From Myxococcaceae bacterium (GTDB taxonomy: Bacteria > Myxococcota > Myxococcia > Myxococcales > Myxococcaceae), in the NCBI GenBank assembly GCA_017881265.1, contig JADGRA010000003.1, forward strand, positions 1 through 64,000: a stretch of 64,000 nt of DNA, in the 5' to 3' direction. The notes under the pieces are model-generated. The model ran no database searches. It saw only the letters and a program-made list of their open reading frames with translations, and was not told where the DNA came from. Below, piece by piece: positions 57,306 to 64,000 of the stretch (position 1 is its first letter; every line of letters starts with the position of its first letter). Position numbers and translations under genes: made by a program.

Positions 57306-57692
57306 ATGCCACGTCCCGTCCATTTTGAAATCCACGCGGCCAACCCGGAGCGCGCCATGCGCTTCTACAGCGGCCTGTTTGGCTGGCAATTCACCCCCTG
57401 GGGCGGCGCCGGCTACTGGCTGGTGAAAACGGGCGAGGCGGGGGAGTCCGGCATCGACGGGGGCCTCGTGCAGCGCCGGGGACCGCCGCCCACCGACACC
57501 CAAGCAGTCAACGCCTACCCCTGCACGGTGGCGGTGCACAGCGTGGATGAGACGCTGGCCCGCGTGCTGACGCTGGGGGGCAGCATCGCGGCTCCCAGGA
57601 TGGCGCTGCCTAGCCTCGGCTGGCTCGCCTACGCCCGCGACACCGAAGGCAACCTGTTCGGGATGCACCAGCGCGACCCGTCGGCGCGCTAA
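57306..57692 (+). CDS. VOC family (glyoxalase-like) protein
   Basis: 128 residues. Pattern: RPVHFEIHAANPERAMRFYSGLFGWQFTPWGG with His and Glu metal-binding positions, YWLVKTGE, TVAVHSVDETLARVLTLGG, LGWLAYARDTEGNLFGMHQ, the last with the closing Glu. The fold binds a divalent metal and a small substrate; role unknown. ATG 57306, and it converges with the RMD1-like gene. Confidence 0.87.
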   Translation: MPRPVHFEIHAANPERAMRFYSGLFGWQFTPWGGAGYWLVKTGEAGESGIDGGLVQRRGPPPTDTQAVNAYPCTVAVHSVDETLARVLTLGGSIAAPRMALPSLGWLAYARDTEGNLFGMHQRDPSAR

Positions 57693-57715
57693 AAGCGCCG
57701 TCGTTGGTGTGGCCC

Positions 57716-58834
57716 TTAGTGCCGGAAGAAGGCGAGCAGGACTTCCACCACGATGAGGGCGACAATCATCAACTCCAGGGTGAGGGAGCGCGCGGTGTCC
57801 ACCTCGCCCTTCAGCCACTGGTAGACGTCGCCCAGCGTCTGCTGCTTGCGCTGCACCGAGGCCTTCCAGTCGTCCACCCGCAGCTGCTCCAGCGCGGCTT
57901 CATAGACTTTGGCCAGGTAGAAGTCGCCGATGACTTTGAGGGAGTTCTCCACCCGCTCCAGGGCCTCGGACATCTCGATGAGGGTGAGCTGCACGCTGCG
58001 CGCCAGCGGGGCGTCGGTGGTGCGGAAGAGGGGGACGCCCCGGCGGCGGGTGCGGCGCAGCGTCTCCCCGACGCGAGTCAACTGCCGGTCCAGCTGGCTG
58101 TCGTAGTACCGGAACTCGAGCAGCTGGGCGTTGCAGATTTCCAAAATATCCGGGATGTCGGTGGAGCCCGTCGGCTCGTAGACGAAGGCGGCGTTCCAGT
58201 CCACCACCACCAAGTCGTACTCGCCGTAGCTGAAGTGCTGCGCGGTGACGTCCGTCACCTCCCGCTCGCTGAGGCGCGGCTCGCGTGTCTCCCCCAGAAG
58301 CAGCGGGGCAAGGCCGGGCCAGTCCAGCACCGCTTGGGCGGAGGGTGTGCCTTCCAGGCGCTCCACGAAGTGCACAGCGTAGCTCTCGCTCTGTTCCCAC
58401 AGCTTGGCGCTGCGCAGCGCCGGGGCGATGGCCGGCCGCAGCGATTCGAGGACTTCCAGGGCGAGCGCGTCGACGGCCGGGCTGTCGTACAACTCATCCG
58501 CCAGCGGGATGAGGGCGCCGAGGTTGGTGCCGGGCTGCACCGGGACGCGCAGGCGGATGCTGACGCTGCCATGGTCGAAGAGGCGGCCCACCACGTCCAC
58601 CATCAGCGTCCCGTGGCCAACGGCCAGCGTCCGGCGGCCGAGTTCCACCGCCAGGGGCGGGTTGGGAAGCAAAAGGTACTCCGCACCGGCCCGCGTCAGC
58701 CGGACGCGCCGCGTGTCCCGGGCCAAGAGCCGCTGGGCCGCGTCGAGGTCGACTTCCTCCGCGACGTCGAAGAGGCGGTAGCAGAAGACGTGCGCCTTCT
58801 CGAGGACGGGTCCCGCGTCGGTCCGGCTGGCCAT
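57716..58834 (-). CDS. RMD1/YagE family (DUF155-like) protein
   Basis: 372 residues. Features: KAHVFCYRLFDVAEEVDLDAAQRLL at the N-terminus; LLLPNPPLAVELG; DYDLVVVDW-type segment YDLVVVDWNAAFVYEP; ILEICNAQLLEFRYYDSQLD, the hallmark of RMD1; and a C-terminal transmembrane helix (LTLELMIVALIVVEVLLAFF). In yeast RMD1 relates to meiotic and organelle roles; bacterial function is unknown. It ends beside the MFS gene's stop on the same strand. Confidence 0.86.
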   Translation of the reverse strand: MASRTDAGPVLEKAHVFCYRLFDVAEEVDLDAAQRLLARDTRRVRLTRAGAEYLLLPNPPLAVELGRRTLAVGHGTLMVDVVGRLFDHGSVSIRLRVPVQPGTNLGALIPLADELYDSPAVDALALEVLESLRPAIAPALRSAKLWEQSESYAVHFVERLEGTPSAQAVLDWPGLAPLLLGETREPRLSEREVTDVTAQHFSYGEYDLVVVDWNAAFVYEPTGSTDIPDILEICNAQLLEFRYYDSQLDRQLTRVGETLRRTRRRGVPLFRTTDAPLARSVQLTLIEMSEALERVENSLKVIGDFYLAKVYEAALEQLRVDDWKASVQRKQQTLGDVYQWLKGEVDTARSLTLELMIVALIVVEVLLAFFRH

Positions 58835-58847
58835 GTGGCCCGACAGG

Positions 58848-60251
58848 CTACTTCGAGATGAGTGCCTCGGAGCCAGCGGACTCCGCGTACTCGCCCGCAA
58901 GCGTCGGCGGTGCCAGGCGCCACAGCCCGAGGGCGCCGGCCAGCGGCACGCAGGCCAGCAGGGCCGCCTGCACTGCCAGCTGTCCCTGGGCCAGGTTGAG
59001 GAGGGCGATGGTGAGAGAGCCGCCCAGCATGCGGTTGGCGTACAGGGCGCTGGTGACGGCCCCCCGCTCGTGCCAGGGCACCCGCTGCTGCGGGGCAAAA
59101 ATACACGTGCTGGCGGCGGGGCCCAGCCCGAAGCCGAGGATGGCCAGGGCGGAGAAGGTGGCCCCGTCCCCCCAGCCGCGGACCAGGGCTGTCGCCAGCA
59201 GCGCGGCGCCGACGGCCGCCACGGCGAAGCCCCCGGCGGCACTGGCCCGCAGCCCGCCGCGCAGCAGCACCCGCACCCCGAGGGCCGAGCCCACCGCCCA
59301 CCCCACCAATAGGGGCACCAGCGCCGCCCCGGCCACCAGGGCAGTGCGCTGGCCATGGCCCACCAGCCACAGGGGCACGTAGGCGCTGGCCCCGTACAGG
59401 ACGCCGCCGGAGACGAGGCCGCCCACCACCCCGGACAGCACCGTCCTGTCGCGCAGCAGGTGCAACGGCAGCACCGGGCGCCCGGAGCGCCGCTGCTGCT
59501 GCACCAGCGCCACTGCCACCGCACCGGCGCCCAGGGCGGCCAGCAGCTGCAGCAGCCCGGCCAGGTGGTGCGGTTCCAGGGCGAAGAGGGTGAGGGCCAG
59601 CGTGGTGCCGGCGAGCAGCGGGCCCGTCAATTCCAGCTGGTGCGCCGCCCGGCGCGGCGGGTCCCGGTAGGACAGCTGCAGCAGGATGGCGGCCGCCACG
59701 CCCACCGGGACATTCACCCAAAACACCCACCGCCAGCTGGCGTGCTGGGTGAGGAAGGCGCCGAGGAGGGGGCCCACCACCGAGGCGGCGCCCCAGCTGC
59801 CGGTGAAGACGCCCTGGATGGCGGCCCGTTCCTTCAGGCTGTAGAGGTCCGAGGAGATGGTGAGCGTCGTCGGCTGCAAGGCGCCCGCGCCCAGGCCCTG
59901 CAGCATGCGGAAGGCAATCAGTTCCGGCACCGACACCGAGAAGCCGCAGAGGATGGTGCCCAAGAGGAACAGGCCCAGTCCCCCGAGGAAGGTGGCCCGG
60001 CGGCCGATGCCGTCGGCGAGTCCCCCGGACAGCAGGACGCCCAGGGTGGAGGCCAGGAAGAAGGCGGTGAACACCCACGCGTACAGGTGCCGGCCGCCGA
60101 GCTCCGCCGTCAGCGTCGGCATGGCGGTGGTGACGACGGTGGTCTCGAAGGCCGCCATGACGAGGCCCAGCAGCACCGCCACCGTCGCCATACGGCGCGC
60201 CGGACCCGGCGCCCGGACGTCCACCACCCGCGCCGTCGTCGTCACACGCAC
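58848..60251 (-). CDS. MFS drug-efflux transporter (DHA2-like, 14-span)
   Basis: 467 residues with about fourteen membrane helices. Signatures include MAAFETTVVTTAMPTLTAEL in helix 1, GGLADGIGRRATFL between helices 2 and 3, MLQGLGAGALQPTTLT and WRWVFWVNVPVGVAAAI near helix 6. The family exports drugs or toxic compounds with proton coupling. Start is GTG 60251; GTG 60245 is an alternative. It diverges from a LysR-type gene, and an inverted repeat between them suggests regulation by it. Confidence 0.92.
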   Translation of the reverse strand: MRVTTTARVVDVRAPGPARRMATVAVLLGLVMAAFETTVVTTAMPTLTAELGGRHLYAWVFTAFFLASTLGVLLSGGLADGIGRRATFLGGLGLFLLGTILCGFSVSVPELIAFRMLQGLGAGALQPTTLTISSDLYSLKERAAIQGVFTGSWGAASVVGPLLGAFLTQHASWRWVFWVNVPVGVAAAILLQLSYRDPPRRAAHQLELTGPLLAGTTLALTLFALEPHHLAGLLQLLAALGAGAVAVALVQQQRRSGRPVLPLHLLRDRTVLSGVVGGLVSGGVLYGASAYVPLWLVGHGQRTALVAGAALVPLLVGWAVGSALGVRVLLRGGLRASAAGGFAVAAVGAALLATALVRGWGDGATFSALAILGFGLGPAASTCIFAPQQRVPWHERGAVTSALYANRMLGGSLTIALLNLAQGQLAVQAALLACVPLAGALGLWRLAPPTLAGEYAESAGSEALISK

Positions 60252-60268
60252 GGCTGAAGACTAATGAC

Positions 60269-60314
60269 GGCAAGGACGATGCCAAAAACGCATTTAGCGC
60301 ATAACGTCCTTGCC
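60269..60314. promoter_or_regulatory. Divergent operator region with 10-bp inverted half-sites
   Basis: GGCAAGGACG at 60269-60278 and CGTCCTTGCC at 60305-60314 are perfect inverted half-sites 26 bases apart. Between them TGCCAAAAACGCA fits the LysR T-N11-A pattern. The whole lies in the 71-base space between the MFS and LysR genes. It is a strong candidate LysR binding region and probably overlaps both promoters. Confidence 0.6.
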
Positions 60315-60322
60315 ACCCGGGC

Positions 60323-61222
60323 ATGACAAGCGAACAGCTCGACGCCTTCCTCACGCTGGCCCAGGAGGGCCGCTTCGTCTCGGCGGCGCGCCGGCTGGGC
60401 GTCTCGCAGTCGGGTTTGAGTCGCCAGCTGCAGGCGCTGGAGCGGGAGCTCGGCACCCGCCTCCTCGTCCGGACGCCCCGGGGCGTGGTGTTGACGGAGG
60501 CCGGCCAGCTGTACCTGGTGCACGCCCAGCGCGCGCTGGACTCGCTACGGCGGGGGGCTTCGGAGGTGCAGGAGATGGCGCAGACTGCCCGGGGCGCCGT
60601 CTCGCTCGGCACGCTGGTGACGGTGGGCGCGTACCTGTTGCCGGATCTCCTCGTCCGCTTTCACAAGAAGCATCCGGAGGTGCTGGTGCGGCTGGTGGAG
60701 GGTAAGGCGGAGGAACTGGAGGAACGGGTGGCCAAGGGGGAGCTCGACCTGGCCGTCCTCAACCTCCCCGTCCGCCGGGTGGACCTGGTGGCCCAGAAGC
60801 TGTGGACGGAGGACTTCATCCTGGCCGTGCCCCGCGGTCACAAGCTGGCCCAGGCCAAGGGCCCGGTGCCGCTGCGGGCGGTGCTGGGGGAGCCGCTGGT
60901 GGTGGTGCCGGGGGTGGCGGCGACGCGGGCCCTGGAGGCGGCGGCGGAGGCGGCAGGCGAGCCGCTGCACATCGTGCTGGAGACGGACAACCCAGAGGGC
61001 ATGCGCCGCATGGTGGAACGGGGGCTCGGCCTCTCCCTCATGCCCTCCCTCATGGCCAGGGAGAGGACAGGCCGGGGCTTCGAGGTGGTGCAGGTGGGGG
61101 AGGGCGGGGTGAAGCGCCAGGTGGCGCTGCTGCACCGGGGGGAGACGTACCTCAGCGCCGCCGCCCGCGCCCTGAAGAGTTACCTCTCCGAGGCGCTGCC
61201 CAGCTTCTTCCAGTCCAAGTGA
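60323..61222 (+). CDS. LysR family transcriptional regulator
   Basis: 299 residues. The N-terminal HTH (MTSEQLDAFLTLAQEGRFVSAARRLGVSQSGLSRQLQALERELG) is textbook LysR; the C-terminal co-inducer domain carries LVTVGAYLLPDLLVRFHKKHPEV, LDLAVLNLPV, VLETDNPEGMRRMVERGLGLSLMPSLMA. It most likely controls the divergent MFS gene. ATG 60323 has no visible RBS and lies only eight bases past the right half-site, so a leaderless message or repression by occlusion is possible. Confidence 0.93.
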   Translation: MTSEQLDAFLTLAQEGRFVSAARRLGVSQSGLSRQLQALERELGTRLLVRTPRGVVLTEAGQLYLVHAQRALDSLRRGASEVQEMAQTARGAVSLGTLVTVGAYLLPDLLVRFHKKHPEVLVRLVEGKAEELEERVAKGELDLAVLNLPVRRVDLVAQKLWTEDFILAVPRGHKLAQAKGPVPLRAVLGEPLVVVPGVAATRALEAAAEAAGEPLHIVLETDNPEGMRRMVERGLGLSLMPSLMARERTGRGFEVVQVGEGGVKRQVALLHRGETYLSAAARALKSYLSEALPSFFQSK

Positions 61223-61265
61223 CGCACGGGCTGGTCCCCTCCTACACTTTTGCCCACCCGCCGCC

Positions 61266-62195
61266 ATGCCCGAGTACCCGGACCTCACCGTCTACCTGCG
61301 CGCCCTTAACCCACGGGTAGTGGGCCAGGGGCTGGAGGCGGTGCGCGTGCGCGGCCCCGCCCTCGTCCGCACCGCGGAGCCGCCCCTGGCGCAGGCTGCC
61401 CACAAGCAGGTGCTGGGCCTGCGCCGGCTGGGGAAGCGCCTCGTCTTCGTCCTGGAGGACAATCTCTTCCTCGTCTTGCACCTGATGGTGGCCGGCCGGC
61501 TGCACTGGCGGCCACCCCGGGCGCCCGTCCCCGGGCGCATTGGCCTTGCGGCCTTCGACTTTCCCCAAGGCACCCTCGTTCTCACTGAGGCCAGCCCGAA
61601 GAAGCGGGCCCAGCTGCACCTGATGCGCGGTGAGGAGGCGCTCCAGTCCCTCGGCCGGGGCGGCGTGGAGCCGCTTCTGGTCAGCCCGGAGGAGTTTGCC
61701 GCCGTCGTCCGGCGGGAGAACCACACGCTGAAGCGCACCCTGACGGACCCGCGCCTCTTCGCCGCCATCGGCAACGCCTATTCGGATGAGATTCTGCACC
61801 GGGCCCGCCTGTCCCCGGTGGCCCTCAGCCAGAAGCTGGAAGAGACGCAGCTGGAACGCCTCCGCCAGGCGACGCACGAGGTGCTGCGCACGTGGACCGA
61901 GCGGCTGTGGGCCGAGGCCGGGGACGGCTTCCCGGAAAAGGTGACGGCCTTCCGGGAGGGCATGGCCGTCCATGGCCGCTACCGCCAGCCCTGCCCGGTG
62001 TGCGGCTCGCCGGTGCAGCGCATTGTGCACGCCGACAACGAGACCAACTACTGCCCGGTGTGTCAGACGGGGGGCAAGCTGCTGGCAGACCGCTCCCTGT
62101 CCCGGCTCCTCAAGGAAGACTGGCCCCGCACCCTGGAGGAACTGGAGGAGTCCCGCGCCGCAACGCGCGCCCGGATGACGGGGGCGACGCGGTGA
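61266..62195 (+). CDS. Fpg/Nei family DNA glycosylase
   Basis: 309 residues. N-terminus MPEYPDLTVYL keeps the Pro-2 and Glu-3 of the family. The helix-two-turn-helix region is TLTDPRLFAAIGNAYSDEIL, and the C-terminal zinc finger CPVCGSPVQRIVHADNETNYCPVCQTGG (in part) has the four Cys. It should remove oxidised bases from DNA and nick the strand. The sequence departs from MutM at the canonical MPELPEV start, so a Nei-like or divergent branch is possible. It starts 43 bases after the LysR gene. Confidence 0.9.
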   Translation: MPEYPDLTVYLRALNPRVVGQGLEAVRVRGPALVRTAEPPLAQAAHKQVLGLRRLGKRLVFVLEDNLFLVLHLMVAGRLHWRPPRAPVPGRIGLAAFDFPQGTLVLTEASPKKRAQLHLMRGEEALQSLGRGGVEPLLVSPEEFAAVVRRENHTLKRTLTDPRLFAAIGNAYSDEILHRARLSPVALSQKLEETQLERLRQATHEVLRTWTERLWAEAGDGFPEKVTAFREGMAVHGRYRQPCPVCGSPVQRIVHADNETNYCPVCQTGGKLLADRSLSRLLKEDWPRTLEELEESRAATRARMTGATR

Positions 62196-62220
62196 CGTGC
62201 CTCCGGCCCCGCGTGTTGAG

Positions 62221-63561
62221 TCACTTCTCGCCGATGAGCCAGGTGTCGGCGCCGAGGCCGCCGTCGGGCAGGGCGTAGTAGTCCTGCAGCAAGGAGACCG
62301 GGACGTACCCGTCGTCCAGCATAGCTTGCGCGTCCCCGCCATAAGTGAGGTCGTCCGTCATCACCGTCCGGGTGGCGTGCGCCGCGGTGGCGCCGACGGG
62401 CCGGGTGCCCACCAGAAGGTACGTTGGTTCCCCTTGCCAGGCAGACGCCGTGATGACGTAGCCCGCGTCCGCGATGTCCTCGGCCGCCGCAGCCAGGTCC
62501 GTCACCAGCGGCGTCTGGATGACGGTGTCGAACGCTTCGTATCCCCCGTCCGAAAGCGGACCCACCGACTCGGCGACATAGGTGTACAGGCCGGCGTCTA
62601 CCTGAAAGAGGGCCGTCACCACGAAGGAGCGACCCTGGGGCGACGTCGTCAACGTGTCCAGAAGGTGGCTGAGGGGCACGGCGTCCTCGGTGAGGTACTG
62701 GAGGGCCGGGCCGCCGTCGGGCTGCCCGACGCCGAGGATGGTGCACGCTGCATTCTCCTGATACGGGTCGCCATCAAGCGCAAGGATGACGGTGTTGGCG
62801 GCGAGGGCCTGCGACAGGTAGTCGGGGCACCTGCCGCCGAGCGCCCACAGCATGTCCTGGTAGACGGCCGTCTGCGAGGCGCCGTACAAGAAGTCCACAA
62901 AGAATCCACCGCCAGCGATGAGTCCCCAGGGGATGAGGCCGCGGCCCGTCCAGGTGAAGATCTCCGACGGGCCGGGTGTCGTCCCGCCGCCGATTCCACC
63001 GCCGCGGAGGACGAGGGATTGGCCGACGCCCTTGAATCGCAGGTCCCAGGGTGGGACCTGGCTGTCGCCCGCAGCCGCGAGGACCCCGTCCAGTGTTGTC
63101 GTCACGCCCACGGTAGTGCCGCAGCCGCTCGCCGAGCCGGTGGCCGTCACTGTCAGACTGCTCGGGCCTGTCAGCGTCGCCTGCACCGACCGGTAGGCGA
63201 AGACCACGGTCTGGCAGTCGGCGATGACGATGGCCGGGCACTGCACGTTGTTGGAAGGAAAGAGGGCGGAGAAGGAGCCTGTGGTCCCCGACCCCGTCAC
63301 CGTCACCGCGCCCGTCCCGTCCGGACAGACGCCGGAGAGAGAGGCCGTCGTTCCAGAAACGGTGACGAGCAGCGCCGTGTCATAGGCGTAGGAACCGGTG
63401 GGGGCGCCACTCGGGCCGAAGAGGGCGATTGCCCTGCCGCCCCACGTCCCGTCGAGTCCGACACTGAGGGGGGGAAGGGTGCCGCCGTCGGCGACCGGGG
63501 AGGAGCTGCACGCCGTGCCCAGGGCCACGAGGGCAACTGGTAGCAGTTTGGTTCGCTGCAC
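62221..63561 (-). CDS. Large lipoprotein, hypothetical
   Basis: 446 residues. Lipobox: LLPVALVALGTAC-SSS (Cys about residue 17). The mature protein is Ser/Thr/Gly-rich with beta-like motifs: TWGGRAIALFGPSGAPTGSYAYD, SGTTASLSGVCPDGTGAVTVTGSG and many Tyr/Thr positions later. Six or more Cys occur. No recognised domain. Start GTG 63561; the frame extends further upstream without a signal peptide. Probably an outer-membrane lipoprotein; convergent with the Fpg gene. Confidence 0.7.
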   Translation of the reverse strand: MQRTKLLPVALVALGTACSSSPVADGGTLPPLSVGLDGTWGGRAIALFGPSGAPTGSYAYDTALLVTVSGTTASLSGVCPDGTGAVTVTGSGTTGSFSALFPSNNVQCPAIVIADCQTVVFAYRSVQATLTGPSSLTVTATGSASGCGTTVGVTTTLDGVLAAAGDSQVPPWDLRFKGVGQSLVLRGGGIGGGTTPGPSEIFTWTGRGLIPWGLIAGGGFFVDFLYGASQTAVYQDMLWALGGRCPDYLSQALAANTVILALDGDPYQENAACTILGVGQPDGGPALQYLTEDAVPLSHLLDTLTTSPQGRSFVVTALFQVDAGLYTYVAESVGPLSDGGYEAFDTVIQTPLVTDLAAAAEDIADAGYVITASAWQGEPTYLLVGTRPVGATAAHATRTVMTDDLTYGGDAQAMLDDGYVPVSLLQDYYALPDGGLGADTWLIGEK

Positions 63562-63802
63562 CTGGCCCCCCGAGCCGTCACCGAAGAACAGAACGTGTTG
63601 CGAAAACTCGCCGTGACCGGAAGTTAACCTTTCACCGCCGCAGAGGACAGCAGCCCGTGCACACCCCAACGGCCAAGCAGCACCTGAGAGCCGAAGCCCC
63701 TTCCGACCGAGGGACCACGCAATGGGCCGACGGCCTTGGGCGTAAAGCCCTCCAGCGGCCGTCGAGGTCTTGGCCGTCCAGCAAGGGAGAGCGCTTTCCG
63801 CC

Positions 63803-64000
63803 ATGGGCATCCGCGTCGACTTGCTGGAGGGCGGGAAGATCGCCTTCTTCAGCCTCCGTGCCCACCGGCTGCGGACGCTTCTCACCACCCTCGGCATCGG
63901 CATCGGCGTCTGCACGCTTTTGGCCATTGTTGGGATTATCCAGGGTCTCAACGTCTCCTTCGCCCGGCAGCTGGCCCAGCTGGGCAGCAATTCCATGTAC
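63803..64000 (+). CDS. MacB/FtsX-like ABC transporter permease, N-terminal part
   Basis: Sixty-six residues before the window end. MGIRVDLLEGGKIAFFSLRAHRLRTLL leads into the first membrane segment (TLGIGIGVCTLLAIVGIIQGL) and a Ser/Gln-rich periplasmic start (RQLAQLGSNSMY). This is the hallmark N-terminus of MacB-type permeases (AxxSLxxxRLRTxLTxLGI). The rest of the gene, including the last three membrane segments, lies beyond 64000. ATG 63803; no strong RBS. Confidence 0.85.
   Translation, partial: MGIRVDLLEGGKIAFFSLRAHRLRTLLTTLGIGIGVCTLLAIVGIIQGLNVSFARQLAQLGSNSMY

Overview
The window is high-GC bacterial chromosome that reads as Myxococcota (myxobacteria, delta group). The signs are a kelch-repeat surface protein with a MYXO-CTERM-like tail (Cys, hydrophobic stretch, Arg cluster), many secreted beta-barrel and lipoprotein genes, a KorAB ferredoxin-dependent 2-oxoacid oxidoreductase, an octaheme-HEAT-TPR lipoprotein, PhaB and Ppk1. 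The phylum call is inference; no rRNA or tRNA gene was found to test it.

The window falls into two parts. Bases 1 to about 22,000 look like an accessory region. The GC is lower by eye, genes are spaced loosely, and several are decayed: a frameshifted gene, an alkA remnant fused to an antitoxin gene, a 5'-truncated racemase-like gene, a frameshifted glyoxalase-like gene and IS fragments. This part also holds a ParS/Xre-RES toxin-antitoxin pair, a GNAT acetyltransferase between short direct repeats, and a two-gene module behind an 18-bp perfect palindrome. The 3' end of a hupE/ureJ-like gene at 0.7-0.87 kb recurs as an isolated fragment at 16.58-16.76 kb. The roughly 15.7 kb between the two copies carries much of the accessory content, as expected of an old insertion or duplication.

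From about 22.5 kb to the end the sequence is denser and richer in GC, and mostly core-like. It contains phaB, a zinc-ribbon membrane protein with an HELGH motif, flavodoxin-chaB, a TlpA-like lipoprotein, an M13 peptidase, korAB, tandem Tyr/Cys-rich barrel proteins, an esterase, two GST-fold genes, an ArsR-type regulator with an SRPBCC protein, a coupled operon (K+ channel, small membrane protein, SDR, DUF1295), the octaheme lipoprotein, an OmpA-like lipoprotein, an Old Yellow Enzyme, a class V PLP enzyme, ppk, an xni-like nuclease overlapping kdsC, an RMD1-family protein, a LysR/MFS divergent pair, an Fpg-family glycosylase, and the start of a MacB-like permease cut off by the window end.

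Physiologically the core genes suggest envelope remodelling, redox work (KorAB, multiheme cytochrome, monoheme c, flavodoxin, TlpA-like thioredoxin) and polymer storage (PhaB, Ppk1). The outer-membrane barrel family is expanded: one paralogous pair (3.5 kb and 48.2 kb), one tandem pair (35.4 and 36.2 kb), and three singletons, one of them split by an in-frame stop.
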